This document shows positions 10,497 to 24,629 of a stretch of 64,000 nt of DNA, one piece after another. Numbering within the stretch: the first letter of the stretch is position 1; each line of letters begins with the position of its first letter. Below the pieces are notes generated by a model. The model worked only from the letters and a program-made list of their open reading frames with translations. It was not told the origin of the DNA and did not search any database. The translations under genes were made by a program, and so were the position numbers. Location: assembly GCA_027625915.1 (NCBI GenBank), contig JANTQA010000042.1, positions 6,336,001 to 6,400,000 on the forward strand, given 5' to 3'. Origin of the DNA: Anaeramoeba flamelloides (Eukaryota; Metamonada; Anaeramoebidae).

Positions 10497-11147
10497 TTAT
10501 TTTTGGTGTTTGTTCATTCCTTTGAGTCTTTGAACCAAATGAACATCTCTGTCCATAATTGTCACTCTTCTTGCGTGTATAGCCGACAGGTTGGTATCAC
10601 TTAAGAAGTCGATGATATAATTTTCGGTTGCTTCTTGAAGACAGATCAGGGCATTTTTTCTCCATCGGATTTGTCCACGCTCCCTGCTAAAGCTATCCCT
10701 GGTGATGGCCTTAACAGCCCTTGCAAAGGGGAGCTTTCTCATTAGCAAGTGGTGGGTATTTTGCAATTCCATAATTTCTCTGATTGCTTTTTGTCCAGGC
10801 CTCCATCTTTTCCCGCTTGGCCTTTTGTTCACAATTTGTGAGAGGGAGCTTTTTTTAGCTGCGTAGGGGGACTTCAGGCCCTTTAGCCCTTTTCTTCCCT
10901 TTAGCCCTTTTTTTCCTTTGAGTCCTTTTCTTCCCTTCAGGCTCTTTTTCCCTTTTTGTGCCTTTTTGCCTTTTCTTCCAGAGATTTTTCCGGTTTTACC
11001 TTTCCGGCTGCTTTTGCCCTTACCCTTTCCTCTGGCCTTGCTTTTTTTGTCCATGGAACCTGGGCTATCAGTGGTGGTTGTGCTTGATTCTGTGGCACTT
11101 TCTGAACTTGAAGATTTGCTCTTTTTTTTTTGTTTGTCTCTTGTCAT
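10497..11147 (-). CDS. divergent histone H3, candidate centromeric H3 (CENP-A type)
   Basis: This is a single-exon, 216-residue protein. Residues about 1-115 form an unusual tail: a Ser/Thr-rich start, then repeats of the type KGRKGLKGKKGLK. The H3 fold follows: RPGQKAIREIMELQ (alpha-N), LLMRKLPFARAVKAI (alpha-1), ALICLQEATENYIIDFLSDTN (alpha-2), then HARRVTIMDRDVHLVQRL (alpha-3). Two features fit centromeric H3 rather than canonical H3. Loop 1 (RDSFSRERGQIRWRKN) is about four residues longer than in H3 and about two longer than in human CENP-A. It also carries a Trp at the position where CENP-A has Trp and canonical H3 has Phe/Gln. The canonical H3 tail (ARTKQTARK, ARKS) is absent. The product would mark centromeric nucleosomes if the call is right; another divergent H3 variant is the alternative. 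The gene is visibly more GC-rich than its neighbours. Confidence 0.88.
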   Translation of the reverse strand: MTRDKQKKKSKSSSSESATESSTTTTDSPGSMDKKSKARGKGKGKSSRKGKTGKISGRKGKKAQKGKKSLKGRKGLKGKKGLKGRKGLKGLKSPYAAKKSSLSQIVNKRPSGKRWRPGQKAIREIMELQNTHHLLMRKLPFARAVKAITRDSFSRERGQIRWRKNALICLQEATENYIIDFLSDTNLSAIHARRVTIMDRDVHLVQRLKGMNKHQK

Positions 11148-11713
11148 TTCTGAACAAACTTATCAAGAGAGGTAAATTAAATAAGAAAAGATTTATTAAA
11201 AATGAAACTTCTCTCAGAAAATCATTTGAAAAGGTTTTTTAAATGTTGTAAGATAATGAGTGAAGAGTCCAAATATCTGAGAGGTGTATATCAAAAAAGT
11301 GTTTGAAAATAGCTTCTATTATGTTTTTCTGGTTGTCTGAATTCAAACATATTGAGTATTACTCCGATTACCGCTAAATAATTAAAGTGTAGAATTATTT
11401 TTTTTAAGGGATTGAATCAGAATTATAAAAAAGTGTGTTTTTTTCACACTCCAACCTTGTCATCGCTTTTAAAGATCGAGTCTTTACTTTTTGATAATAC
11501 TAGTGTTTGCAAAATAAATGTAACAAAATTTTAATTCATCTTTCCAAAAAGGCGTTTTAAAATCAATGGAACCTTTCAATTTTTTATTCCTGAAATTAGT
11601 TTAAATTATTAATTACATTTTTATAAAATACTATTGATGATTTATTTTTAATTCTTGTTATTTGATTTTGAGGAAAACTGAAGAAATTTTGATCTTTTTA
11701 TTTTACAATTATA

Positions 11714-12204
11714 GTAGGGAAAAAAATACCGGACAAGAAAAAAAATCCCTGACAAGATTTTTTAATTGTGAATATTAGTAAAATTTTGTCTAATTTCAAT
11801 GAAATCCTTATTATAAATAACCAATTTTTTTTATGAGATTAGTAATAAACCTACCTAAAGTTCATCAAAGTAAGGTGTCTCTAGAATACTTGAGTAATTG
11901 TTTGATAGCCTAATGTTGATCAACTTTTTTTGAAAAATAATACAGTTTTATTGAGGTTTACTAGAGTTTGGAAAATGATAATTTTTCTTCTTGTTTTTTG
12001 ATGGGTTGAATGGTGTTTTGAACAAGTATGATTTTATTAATCATCATTCTAATAATTGGGTGGGTTATAATTATAAAAATTCGATTCTTAAAAAAAGGAA
12101 TTTGATTGTAAATAGCTGAAATTAAATTATAATTTTACTAATATTCACAATTAAAAATCTTTTCCGGGATTTTTTTCCTGTCCGGTATTTTTTTCACTGC
12201 TCTA
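11714..12204. mobile_element. 490 bp MITE of the ATACCGG family, copy 2
   Basis: The left end, GGGAAAAAAATACCGGACAA, matches the reverse complement at the right end (GTGAAAAAAATACCGGACAG), with TA at both flanks. Within each arm the A-run plus CCGG/CCTG motif is repeated in tandem. The interior aligns over its length with 7067-7555. It is non-coding. Confidence 0.85.
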
Positions 12205-13675
12205 ATAGGACAAAACTTTCTGAAAAAATATTATACTTTTTAAAAAAAGATACAAATTGTTAATCTCAAAATACGCACACTAACACTTTAGAATTTCATA
12301 ATGAGAATAAATTTTTCGAGTGTCCCCTTTAATTGTGCTATTGTCAAAATAATATAATAGCAGAAATGTTTATTTCTATGCTCTATAACCAAAAGTGTAT
12401 TTCTTTTTTTTTTAAAAAAGAATTATGCTTTAACCTATTTAAGAAACTGACAAAATAGACCCCAAATAAATATATTTTTGGTTTCTTAAAGTTCTAAAAA
12501 TTAAAAATAAATCCTAAAAACAAAGGATCAATTTGGACAAAAGTTTTATCAAAAAATAGAGTTAATTTTTGAGAAATTTATATTTCATCATCAAAGAAAC
12601 TGAAAAAGTCTTGACTTTTTTAAAATAGAAACCTTAACAATAGTTTTAAAACAATCTTCAATATTTTAAAATATAAAACTTGATAAATGTTTTGATACCA
12701 ACAAAATTATCAAAAAAAATAAAACATCCTAAAAACAGAAAACAACAAATATTTTAGTTTTGAATTGTAATTTAATTAAAATCAAGATTTAGTTTGTTTT
12801 TTTTTTATCATTAACAGAAAAAATGGTCTTATAAACGAAGGAAAGACCCTATAAATTCTATAATATCAAGAAAATCAAATTTTTTTTTGGTTTATAGAAA
12901 AAATTATTTAAAATTCAAAAATATAACAAATTTTACAAATAAAGATATAAATTATTCAATGAATTATTAACCTTTTTGGAGAAGATAATGTTTAAATATT
13001 CTAAATATTCCAATTGTAAGCTTTTTTTTAAAGGCATAAATAAAAAAATCCGAAATCTCCACAAAAATTTACCTTGAAAAAGACGAAAAATTTAAATTTA
13101 TTTTTGATTATTAAAATTCAAAAAATCAGAATCATTTTTAATCAATTTAAAATATTTTCATACATGTTAATCTGAGAAGGGTGTTTCTTTCTTTTGAATT
13201 TACATTAAATTAGTAAATTTATGTTTATTACGAAAAAATTTCTTCAAATTTAAAAAGAGTTCAATTTAGAAGTTTGATAAAAATATATTAGAGAAAGATC
13301 TAAAAAAAAAAAGACATCTATTATTTTATAAATGCAAGAATAAAAAAAATTACATAGTAGATACTTTAAAAAAAATTTGAATTTATATAAGAAATAGTAG
13401 TAATGAATATGATTATAATTTATCGTCATCTTTGCTATTAATTATTCGAAGTCGATAATTTTTTAGTTTCCCCAAGAGTAAAAATTGATAAATTCAGAAT
13501 AAATAATTATTATTAATATTATGAAGAATAATTTCAATTTCTACAAGATAATTAGTATATTTATATGTATAATTATAATATATTAATGAATTTTTATGAA
13601 TATTTCCAATTGGGAATGAAAATCGAATATATTGATGTTCGAAATTTCATATTTATAGAATATCAATTGTAAATC

Positions 13676-14018
13676 AAAAATGTGGTAAAAAATAGAGTTT
13701 TTAAAATTTTTGAGATGAATAAAGATTACATATTTTTATCCAAGATTTGGTAATAGTAAACTCAATATCCATTTTTATTTTTATGCTCAAATGGAATTTC
13801 AATAAAAAATCGTTTAATGAGTACCCAAACTTTGTTTGAAAAATAATTTTTTCAAAAAAATTGAAAGATTGGAGTTGACCAAAAGATTTTTTGATAAATA
13901 TTATTATTTATCGATTAAAATAATCACCAGTTCTATTTATTATTACTAAAATTTGATTACATGGTATTCTTTATTTATCTCGAAAATTTCAAAAAATCTA
14001 TTTTTTACAACATTCTAT
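13676..14018. mobile_element. about 340 bp inverted-repeat MITE, copy 1
   Basis: The arms of about 60 bp contain GTAAAAAATAGAGTTTTT on the left and its reverse complement on the right. A better preserved copy lies at 33384-33724. TA flanks are compatible with the same superfamily as the other MITEs. It is non-coding. Confidence 0.75.
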
Positions 14019-15089
14019 ATTTAAACCAGTGTTTGAGAGTTATGTTAGATTTTATCAGTCTATTAAATAGTTATTGATTTTTACCATGAAAATTTCCAGT
14101 TATTCTATGTAACATTAGTATTTCATTATAAAATTTTCATTGAATATTTCACTCAATTTATCTGCAAATCAAAAAAAAATTCTTATAATAACAAAGATTA
14201 TCCCACAGTAAAAAAAAAAAAAAAAAAAATAGTGATTATATTTTTTTTGATTTTTTATTCAGCCATCTGCCCAAAAAAAAAATATTAACAAAATTCCTTT
14301 AATTAATAATATTAAAGCAAAATATTTCTGTAATCGAAAGAAGGAGAAAAACCAAATAGTGTTAATCTTAAACATGTCTTTAATAAATTATAATTATTGC
14401 CAATTTTGGTATGTTTAGCTTAAATTTCATTTTTTTCGATTATACCCAAAAATTTTTTAAATTATATTACAAATTTGACTATAATTTAACGAATTTTTTA
14501 GTTAATTTGAAAGAATAAAATTCGATTATCCTAATAATTTACAAGTTTACCGATAAATAATTTTATGTAGTTGATCAACAAACAAAATAAGTTATTGTTC
14601 AATGGTATCATTGCGAAAAATTTATTTAGAATATGTTATAAATGTATTTTAACTGAATTCATGGCCTTTAAAATGAGATTACTTTTTAAAAAATCAAGTT
14701 TTTATCATAGAATATTCATATAAATTGTGTTATAAAATATAAGACATGTTATAAAGGTAATAATAATAATTTCGAAAAAATATTGAAAAAAATAATCATA
14801 TAAAAGGGAATTTTGTTTAAAATAAGGTATATAGAACTATTATTATTATTATTATTTGAATAAATGTATTAAACTTTAATATTTTTCTATTCAAGTTGGA
14901 TGAACTCTTAGAAATGCTGAAATAATAAATCCAATAAATATTGAAATACATTTTAATATAGTATGTATTTTTATTTTTTAAAAAATTAAATTTAATTCCC
15001 AAAATTTGAAGGTCGAAATATCTTCAGAGTTTTACAAAATTCAATTATTTTTTTTAATTTTTAATTAAAGAAAATTAATTCAAAAATAA

Positions 15090-15092
<3 letters not shown>

Positions 15093-15124
<32 letters not shown>
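15093..15124. repeat. TA microsatellite
   Basis: About sixteen uninterrupted TA units. Confidence 0.97.
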
Positions 15125-15128
<4 letters not shown>

Positions 15129-16888
15129 AGGGAATCTACAAAAACTTACTCATAAAGTTACAATTGGTTTGCGAGATAAAATGAAATTATTTTTTAAAAG
15201 TTTAGATATAAACCTCAGAAAAAAAAATAAAACTAACATTATAACAGAATCATTTCTTAAATTATTAGATATTGTATGTGAAATTTTTGTTAGTCTTTAG
15301 AAAACCTTTTTATTTAGATATTAATAATCTTGGATTTAATCTTTTTTTAATTAAAGCAAATTAATTTAATTTACTAACTGAAATTAGATAATCAGGAAAT
15401 TACACTAATCTTCAAATAAATATAAATTAACTTTTTCTAAAATAATTAATTTTCTGAATTGAAAAATTAGAATACAATTCTCTTACTCACTTTTAATTTT
15501 TGCTTTTCTTTTTTTCTGGGCAATATATCCGGAACCCTGGGTGAATTGTTAAGTAAAGAAATCTTAAAATAGTTTTACAAACTCAATTAAATTTATACAC
15601 CAAGAATTTCTTTTTTATAAACAATAGTAAATTTTTCAACAATTCTCGTAATTTTACACCAAATTCAAAATATTATTTTAATTTTTCATTATTTCTATTT
15701 CAAATCTCTAAACACAAAAGAAATTCTTACCAAGCTTTTCTAAATTATTTATTACAGTTATTTTTACATGTAATAAATGATTTCAGCATGTACTATTACT
15801 TGAAAATCCCTTAAAGCCATTTATTTTTTTAAAATTTTCAACATATATCCTTTTAATTATTGTTTTTTACTGTTTTTGACTTTAAATCGATCAAGAAATT
15901 ATATTAATTTTCCCACTTTCTTCAAGAGAGAAATTTCTTTTTCAGAAATGAAAATCAAATAAAACAATAATTTTTAACTCTCTCCATGGTAGAATAGATG
16001 TTCTTAAAATTTTCTCTGAATTTAGAAAAGTATTTACTGAGAAATTCAAATCAATGTTGGAAAATTTTTTCATTTTTTGTTATGGATCTCTAGATTAATT
16101 TTGAAAACAATTTTTAATGGTATAAAGGTTTTGAAAACTTTATAAAATTAGTTGATCTACAAAATGTACTTTCCCAAGAACTGTTTTTTAACGTAGAGAT
16201 TATAAGATTTAAAAATGAACAGTTAACTCGAAATTTGTAAAAAACTTTTTTGAAATTATCTCTATTAAACCAATTAATATTCTAATATTTTTTTGAGCAA
16301 ATTTTTTGAGATTAGAACCAAAGATTAATACAATGTTATAATAAACTTTCGTTTTTTTAAATATCAGACCTTATTTTGGCCTTTCCAATACACATAAAAA
16401 AATAAATCATATACTGATAAATTCAAATTTATTTTGAAAAATTTTTAGAGAAATTTCCATTTTTGAAATCAATTAACTCAATAAAGAAAACAACTCAAGA
16501 GAAAGAATCTTTTGAAAGTTAAGTTAATTTTACAAACCTCCTTCATATTTAAACGCAATAGAATGTTAATTCAAAGCTTTTGTCTAAACAAATTTTCAAA
16601 TAGAAAATGAATTAAAAATTTTCAGATATTTCTTTGAATTTATCTGTATTAAAATAAAAAAAAAAATTACAAAAAATACAAAATTGAAGAAAATAGTTGG
16701 TTCCCGATTTTAATAAAAGAAAGTAAAGAAAATGGAAATTCTAAATCTATTAAAAAAAGAATTCAGAATTAGATTTTATTTTTTTCCAAAACTTGTTTTT
16801 AATATTTTTTTATTATTTTTCTCTCATTTTTATCGTACTTTTTAGCTTCACATTTTTTTAAAGAATAGAGGACATTTCTGGCTTTTTT

Positions 16889-19800
16889 ATGGACTCAAAT
16901 AGTATTCAATTCGAAGAAATTGAAGCAAATGAAATACTTACTTTTATTCTTAATCAAAAAAACTTTCCTTTTGACAGTGTAATATTAAAATCCTTTTTAT
17001 CTTTATTATTTTTCAAAACCTCCCGTAAACAAACAGTCCCATTTTTAAATTTTTTGAATAAGAAAAACAAGTTTTCTATAGAACGAAACATTAAAAAAAA
17101 AACAAAAGAAATTTCAACAACTAAAACAAACTATTTCCTTTCTTTCTTTTCTTTTTAAAAAAAAAAAAAAAAAACAATAAAAAAAAAAATTAAAAAAATT
17201 AAAAAGAAAACCAACAAAGAAGTCATCAAAACAGTTTGTGAAAAATTAAAAGAATATTTTTTTGACAAAAGTAAAGCAAATTTAACAATCCTAGAACAAA
17301 TTCTAGACTTTGATCAACAAAACAAAACAAAAAAAAATCAATTAAAAGATCTCTTTGAAAAAATCATTGGGTCAAATTATAATGTTTCAAAAGTGTTTTA
17401 TCGAGAATTTTTTACTGAGCGGATTCTTGAAATTTTACTTTATTGTGGAGACTTTGAAATAACTCTTCCAACATTAAGGATCTTGACAAATAAAAGAAAT
17501 TCTCCGAATTTACGATGCGATAATTTGTATTCGTTACTCTTAACAAATCTGATAACCTTTAATCAATTTTTTGATAAGGTCAAATTTGTTGATTTGATTA
17601 GCGACAATTTTGGGGATTTTGGTTCTGAAATTAATTCAAAAACTTTAAATAAATATTTTGTTTTTGACTATTTAGAAAATGAAACCAAAAATGAAAATGA
17701 AAAGGAAAATGAAGAAAATGAAGAAAATGAAAATGAAAATGAAAAGAAAATAGAACAAGAACAAGAACAAGATCCAATGGAGATAGAGATAGAGATTGAA
17801 AATCAAGAAAATGAAAATAAAGAAAAAGAAAAAGACAAAAATAAAAAAGAAAAAGAAAAAGAAAATGATGATGGAATAGAGAACAAAAAATTAAAAACTC
17901 TTTCTCTTCAAGTTGATCTCCAAAAGAAAGAAAAAGACTTTGAAACAAATTATTCTCAAATAATCAATAACATTATCAAAAATAATGACGAGATACCAAG
18001 CCAAATAATTCAAACGACTGTTTCCAAAGTTTTAATTTTGAATTCAATAATGTACGGAGAAAAATATTTTCAAAAACTGATAAATTATATTTTACGATCC
18101 TTTCATTTATTATTGTTAAAATATAATTCACAATTAAATGAACAACTACTTTTAAAAAAAGTCAAAAAGAAGACAAGGCATAAATTTGATATCTTGTTGA
18201 AGTCTAAGGAACTTGTAATGAAAGAAGAAAAAACAAAGGACAAAATTGCTGATATCCAAAGCAATCTCAATTTCCAAGTCTTGGATGAGTTATTGAAATT
18301 CAAAAAAACATATGTTCTGGAAATTTTTGAATTAATAAACCCAACAATAAACATTAATTATAATTTGCAAATTTTAGCAGGCGAAATAATCATTGAAATG
18401 TTTAAAATTAAGAATTTTCATCAGAGTCTGTGTTGGAGGATTGAAGATTTTTTATTTGAAATTGCGATCCCATTATTTTCAATGATCAAAGAAAAATTTG
18501 TCGAATTATCAGATGAATTTAAACAATTTAGTATTATCCTATTTGAAATAATGCATTCAATGGTTAGTTTAAAAGAAGGTTCCAAGATTTTCATCAAAAA
18601 TAAGATTTGGGGTGAATATTTAAGAGACTTTTTAGAGTCATGGGAGAATTATAATTCTCCTTTTTCAATAATCATTTTAAAAATATATCAAAAATTACGA
18701 AAAAAATCTGAATTTGATGAAAGCATAAAATTTTTTATTAAACAATTATTGAAAATTAACGATCTATTGTTTGTTCCTACAAGGAAAAGAAATAAAAATA
18801 AAATTAGTAATAACCAGAACAATAGCAGTATTAAATCAACGTTAGGGAACAGAAAAAAAAACAACAAGAACATCAACAATGATGATAATCATAAAATTCA
18901 AAAAGGAAAAAATGATGATAGTGAATATAGTAATGATAATGATTTAAATGTAAATTCTGAAGATAAGCCTATGATGAAAAAAAGAAGAAGAAGCCGACGA
19001 TTAAAAAATAAAAGACTATTAGTTACAAGAGAAAAGGAAAAAGAAAAAGAAAAGAAAAAAGAAAAAAAGAAAAAAAAAAAGATAAAGAAAAGAGAAATAG
19101 AAAAAGAAAAAGAAAAAGAAACAGAAAGGAAAGAAAAAAAAAAATTAGAATTAGAAATTCAAGAAATTATAAATTTGCAAAATAAAATATATGATTATAA
19201 TAATTATGACAAGAATGCTGAGCTTAATGATCAAACGAATTTTTTTCTTGAATTACATTTTTGTAAATATTTAAAAATAATTACAAAGCAGATTACTAAA
19301 ATTAATCATTTAGAAAGTCTAATTAAAATTTTAACAAAATGTTTACAAGAAGACGAATTTTTAAATAAATATTTAAAAGCTTTTACAAATATATTAATTA
19401 TTTTACAGCACGTAACATATCATGAAATTTATTTGAATACTATTTATAAAACACAATTACCCTTCTATTTCTTCGGGTTTATAAACAAAAATTATTTTCG
19501 TCATATTTCGAATTTACCTTATATAATGGTTATTCTTTGCGAATTTTCAAAAAAGCAAAAACTAAGAAGATTAATCATTTCAAATAAATTACCCACCCTA
19601 ATTTTTCAATCAATGTTAACAAAAAATTTTTTAAAAATTTCAAATAAATATGATTTTAATTATATAGATATTGGTAGTTCATTTCAAAAATTACTTCAAC
19701 TTCATACTCAACAAGCAAATTTTGAAATTATTAAAAATATTCAAGCTTATTTTTTAAAATTAAAGAATTTTGATGAAAAATTAAATAATGAAAACTATTA

Positions 19801-20638
19801 TAAAGAAACTGGAAATAAAAATAAAAATAAAATTGAATCTATCAAAGACGAAAAGGGAAGGGGAAAGGGGAAAGGAAAGGGAAAGGGAAAGGAAAAAGAA
19901 AAGGAAAAAGAAGAAAAAAACTTAAAAACAACTAAAATCAAAGGAATTTATGAAACTAATTTAAATTTAATACAATTTCTAATTGAATTGATAAGAGGAC
20001 CAAAAACATATAAAATGTTTCAAAGATCAAAAATGATTGGAAAAACTCATAATTATATGAATACTTTATATTCAATAATAAGAAATGAAAGTCTGGAAAT
20101 ATTTGAAAGAATGTTTTATAAATATTTTAAAAATATTGATCTTCATAATATTCTAAAAATGAATTTAATATATGAACAATTTTTAATAAAAAATTTGGAA
20201 AATGTAAAAACCATTAATCAAAGCCAATTAGAACATTTATGTTTTATAATTGGAAAAAATTTAACTATATATTTTAAATTAAATTTAAAAGGTAATAAGA
20301 ATATCAAAAACAGAATTTCGAATTTTTTTCTCAGGGATTGTTCAAAATTATTTGAAAAAATGATGGACTTTTTAGAATATAATTTTGACCAAATTGATTT
20401 GCATTTGTTAAATTTGGATTTGAAAAAAAACTTGAAAAGGAAAAATTTAATATTCACCATTTTTAAATTATTTAGAAAAATTCAAACTAGAATTGACATA
20501 ATAATTAAATATAGTGATCTTTCGAATGAATTAAATACAGTTCAAGATAACATAATTAAAACAAATATTATCAAAATAAATAAAATAATTTTTAAACAAG
20601 TGAATAAATTTTTAATTAATGCTTTAAATATTTTAGAA

Positions 20639-20675
<37 letters not shown>

Positions 20676-21455
20676 TCACTATAACAACAATATCAACAAC
20701 CAACACCAACAACAATAACCAAAATAATGAAATGAATTCTTCTTATTGGATAATACATTTAATTGGCTATTTATTATATTTAACTAAAAATAAAATTCAA
20801 CCTTTAACTATTCATTATTTTATTAAGACTCAATGTTTTAATAATTTTTTAAAAATTTTAAAATTATTATTATTTAATTATTTAAAAAATACTGCGAATA
20901 CTAGTGTGGATGCGAAGGAGAAAAAAAATATTTATAATAATCCCGATTTAAGAATATTAGTAAAGTCTTTTCAAATAATTTTAAAAACCATTCGGTTGCC
21001 AACATATATAAATTTTTTTAAAGGTGATCCTATCTTTATTTTCCCCAAAACCAAATTGTGTTTAAATATTCATTTTAATTTAGTAGTTATTAAAACACAA
21101 ATTTTTAAATTATTACTAGAGCCAATCTTAATGAATAATGATTTGCTTCCATTGGAATTAATAACAATTTTTTATGAGATTTTAGAAAATGAAATCAAAA
21201 AAACAACGCCCACTATTAGTAAAACTAGTTTGCAATTAAAAGAGGATTCAAAAAAGAAAAAAAAGAAAAAAATAACAAAAGAGGAAATGAAAAATCTTCA
21301 GACATTAACTGAGATGGGATTTCCAAAAACGAAATCACTTGATGCCATTAAAAGAGTGGGGAATAATTTGGAAGATATTGTTTCATGGCTATTTGAACAA
21401 CAACAAAAAGAAAATAACAATGATAATCAAAATAAAGAAGACAATGGAATTAATA

Positions 21456-21487
<32 letters not shown>

Positions 21488-24400
21488 GATGATGATAATG
21501 AATTTAAAAATAAAAATTTAAGCAAAATACAAATTTATGAAAAAAATGAAATGGTAAAAATGAAAATAATTTTAAAAAAAATAAAAAATTCAAAAGAATT
21601 GATAATAAATTATATATTAAATATGTTGAAACATTATAATTTACAATTAATTCCCAAATCAACAGATTTAATTGAAGTTTTGATAAAATCTCAAAAAAAT
21701 AGAATAATATTTGATAAAAATACGTTAATATTAAATCAATTAAATCGTTTTTTTTTAAAGGAATTTGAAAAAAACAATTTTTTTATTTTATATTTTTTTT
21801 TATCTTGTATGTACTCCAAAACAATTTCCAAATTTTTTATAAGATTAGAAAATTTCAATCAAATTTTTCAAATTCTTAAAAATTATTTATTTTACTTTTC
21901 TGATAAGAATCATAATAATAAGAATAACAGTAATTTTACCTCCAAATTAGAAGATCAAGGAAAAATAATTGAGAACAAAAAAGGAGAAAAAGTAAATGCA
22001 AACAAAAAACAAGAAAAGAAAAACGATCAAGAAATAATGAAAATGAAAATTGAAAATATAGATAATACTCAAATAAATATTGAAGAAATAAATGGAAATG
22101 ATAATGATAATGATGACGATTATATAACCTTATGCTTTTTAATATTAGAAAAATTAATTGAATTAATAAAAAAATTACCATCTTGTAAAAAATATCCTAT
22201 TGAAGATCAAGACATGACGAAAATTTTAAAAATTTACTTAAAAAATTTGCATAATTATAACAAATTACCACAAGCATTTTATCAATTTTTAGAAATTTGG
22301 TTAAATAAAAGACCAAAAATTATTAAAAAGTTTATAAAGCCCAATTATATTAAATTATTACTTTTAAATTTTAAAAAATGCACAAATATCCAAAATAGTA
22401 ATCAAATATTAGAATCAATTTTTTCACATTTAATCGAAGACCCCATTACCTTACAAAAGGCAATGGAAAGAGAATTATTAAATAGCTTTTATAACATTTC
22501 AAAATCAAAAAAAAAAAAGCATAGGAAGAAAAAATCCAAAGATGGTGATAAGGAGTCCTTGAATAATTGTTTAACCATTCGTTCCTTTTTAATAAAATAT
22601 TCAGATTTATATTTAAGAGATCCCGAAATCTTTTTAAGAGCAGTTTCAAACATCTGTATTATCAAAGATGTTAATTTAAAAAAGGATAATGAAAAAAAGG
22701 TATTGATTTATATTAAAGACAAAATATTAAAATCGGAGTTAAATTATAATAGTAAATATGAAGAAATCAAATATTATAAATTGAATTTAATAATAACAAT
22801 TTTTTTAAATGAATTGATAAATAAAATTAAAAATAACAATCGATATTCGATAACTTTATTAAATATTTTAATATATTTTATTAAAAACTATCCAACAGTT
22901 TTAGATTCAATAATGGCTTATCAAAAAAATCAAAATTCTAGCCTTTTTACTTTTTTAGTAAAAAATATGTTAAATTTAAAGAAAATTAAACTTAAGAATA
23001 ATAGTAGGAGTAATATTAGTACGGATAATAAGAATAATAACAATGATAATAATAATAATAATAATAATAATGGTAGTAGTAGTAGTAATAATAATAATAA
23101 TAATAACAAGGATAATAATATTAATAATAATAATTACAATTATGAAAATTTAAATGAAATCCAAAATGCTATTAAAAATTTTTTTAAAAATATTAATTTC
23201 TAAAAATATTATTTTAATTCATTATTTAATAAAACCATTAATTAAATTAAATCAAAAAAATTATTTTCATTTCAAAAATTTGAAATCTTATTAAAACTAA
23301 TAAAAAATATCTTTTGTTCTGTTGATGTATTGAAATTAATTAAAAAAAATAATTTTTTAAAATCTGAATTAGCTTTAATATTCAAAAATGGATCCAATTT
23401 AATAAAAATAATTTTTACCTTTACAGAAATTTTTTTGCAAAGGCGATTTGATTCTCAAGATTTTTTAGAAACAATAATCGATTTCTTAGTATTTTTTATA
23501 GATTTATATTCGACGAATAATTCTCAATATAAATATTTCCCAATACAAGTTTATTTAAATCAAGATGATCTTACATTTTTAATGAAAGAAAGAAAATCGA
23601 GTATTATTGCTGATACTTTTTATGATTATTACAAAAAACAAAATCCTGAAAATCATATTATTCTCAACAATTTAGAAATAGAGAAAAAAAATAGATTTAT
23701 TAAAATTTTTGGTCAAGGAAGAAATAAGAAGAATATTCATCAGAAATTTGCTCCAAAAAGTTTTGTATTAGAACTAATTAAAAGAACTAAACTAAATAAT
23801 AATAATAATAATAATAATCAGCTTATTAATGCTGATAAAAATTCAAGTGAAGAAAAAAAAAAACAGAACAATAAGGAAAAAAATAAAGATATTAATAATG
23901 TCAATGGCGATGGTGACGACGACGATGAGGATGATAGCATTGAAGTATTTTCAAATCTATTTGCTAGTGAATCTGATTTTGATTTAGATTCTAATGGTAA
24001 TAATAATAATAATTCGGAACAAAGTAATAATTCTGATAATAACAATAATAACAATAATAATGGTAATAATCATAATTCAATGTCAATTGAAAGGAGAATT
24101 CAAAATATTTTAAATAATCAATACCGTATAAATAATCAAGATAAAAATAAACCATTAAGAAACAAAAATAAAAAAAATATCAAAAAAATTTATTTAATTA
24201 ATCGAAAGCCAATTGTTGATAGATTTTCAATTGAGATTTTATTAAAGCTATCTTTTAAATTGACAAACAATAAAATTAAACAAAAAATATCTTCAATATT
24301 ATTTAATTTAACCAAAAATGTACAAACTATTGAATTAATAATTAATGAATTTATTAATATTTTTGAAAACAAAACAAAATTTGATTTAGCTCAAAAAATT

Positions 24401-24595
24401 TGTAAAATTAATAATTTATTTTATAAAACATTTTTTACTCAAAATATATTAATACTTGATCATTTTTATGAAATTTTCCAAATTTATTGTATTAAAAACT
24501 CATATTTTTCGAATTATTTTTTAAATAATAATTATTTTCAAAATAAAAATAATAATAATAATAATAGTCATAATAATAATAATAACAACAACAAC

Positions 24596-24629
<34 letters not shown>

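Larger units (their letters stand above)
11148..16888. other. 5.7 kb gene-free region
   Basis: It holds MITEs at 11714-12204 and 13676-14018 and a TA microsatellite at 15093-15124. The rest is AT-rich sequence without recognisable coding. The 61-codon frame at 14817-15002 is low-complexity and rejected. Confidence 0.6.

Noticed and set aside
10918-11242. Two overlapping + strand frames opposite the H3 variant
   Set aside because: Antisense shadows of the Lys/Gly-rich tail of the H3 gene.
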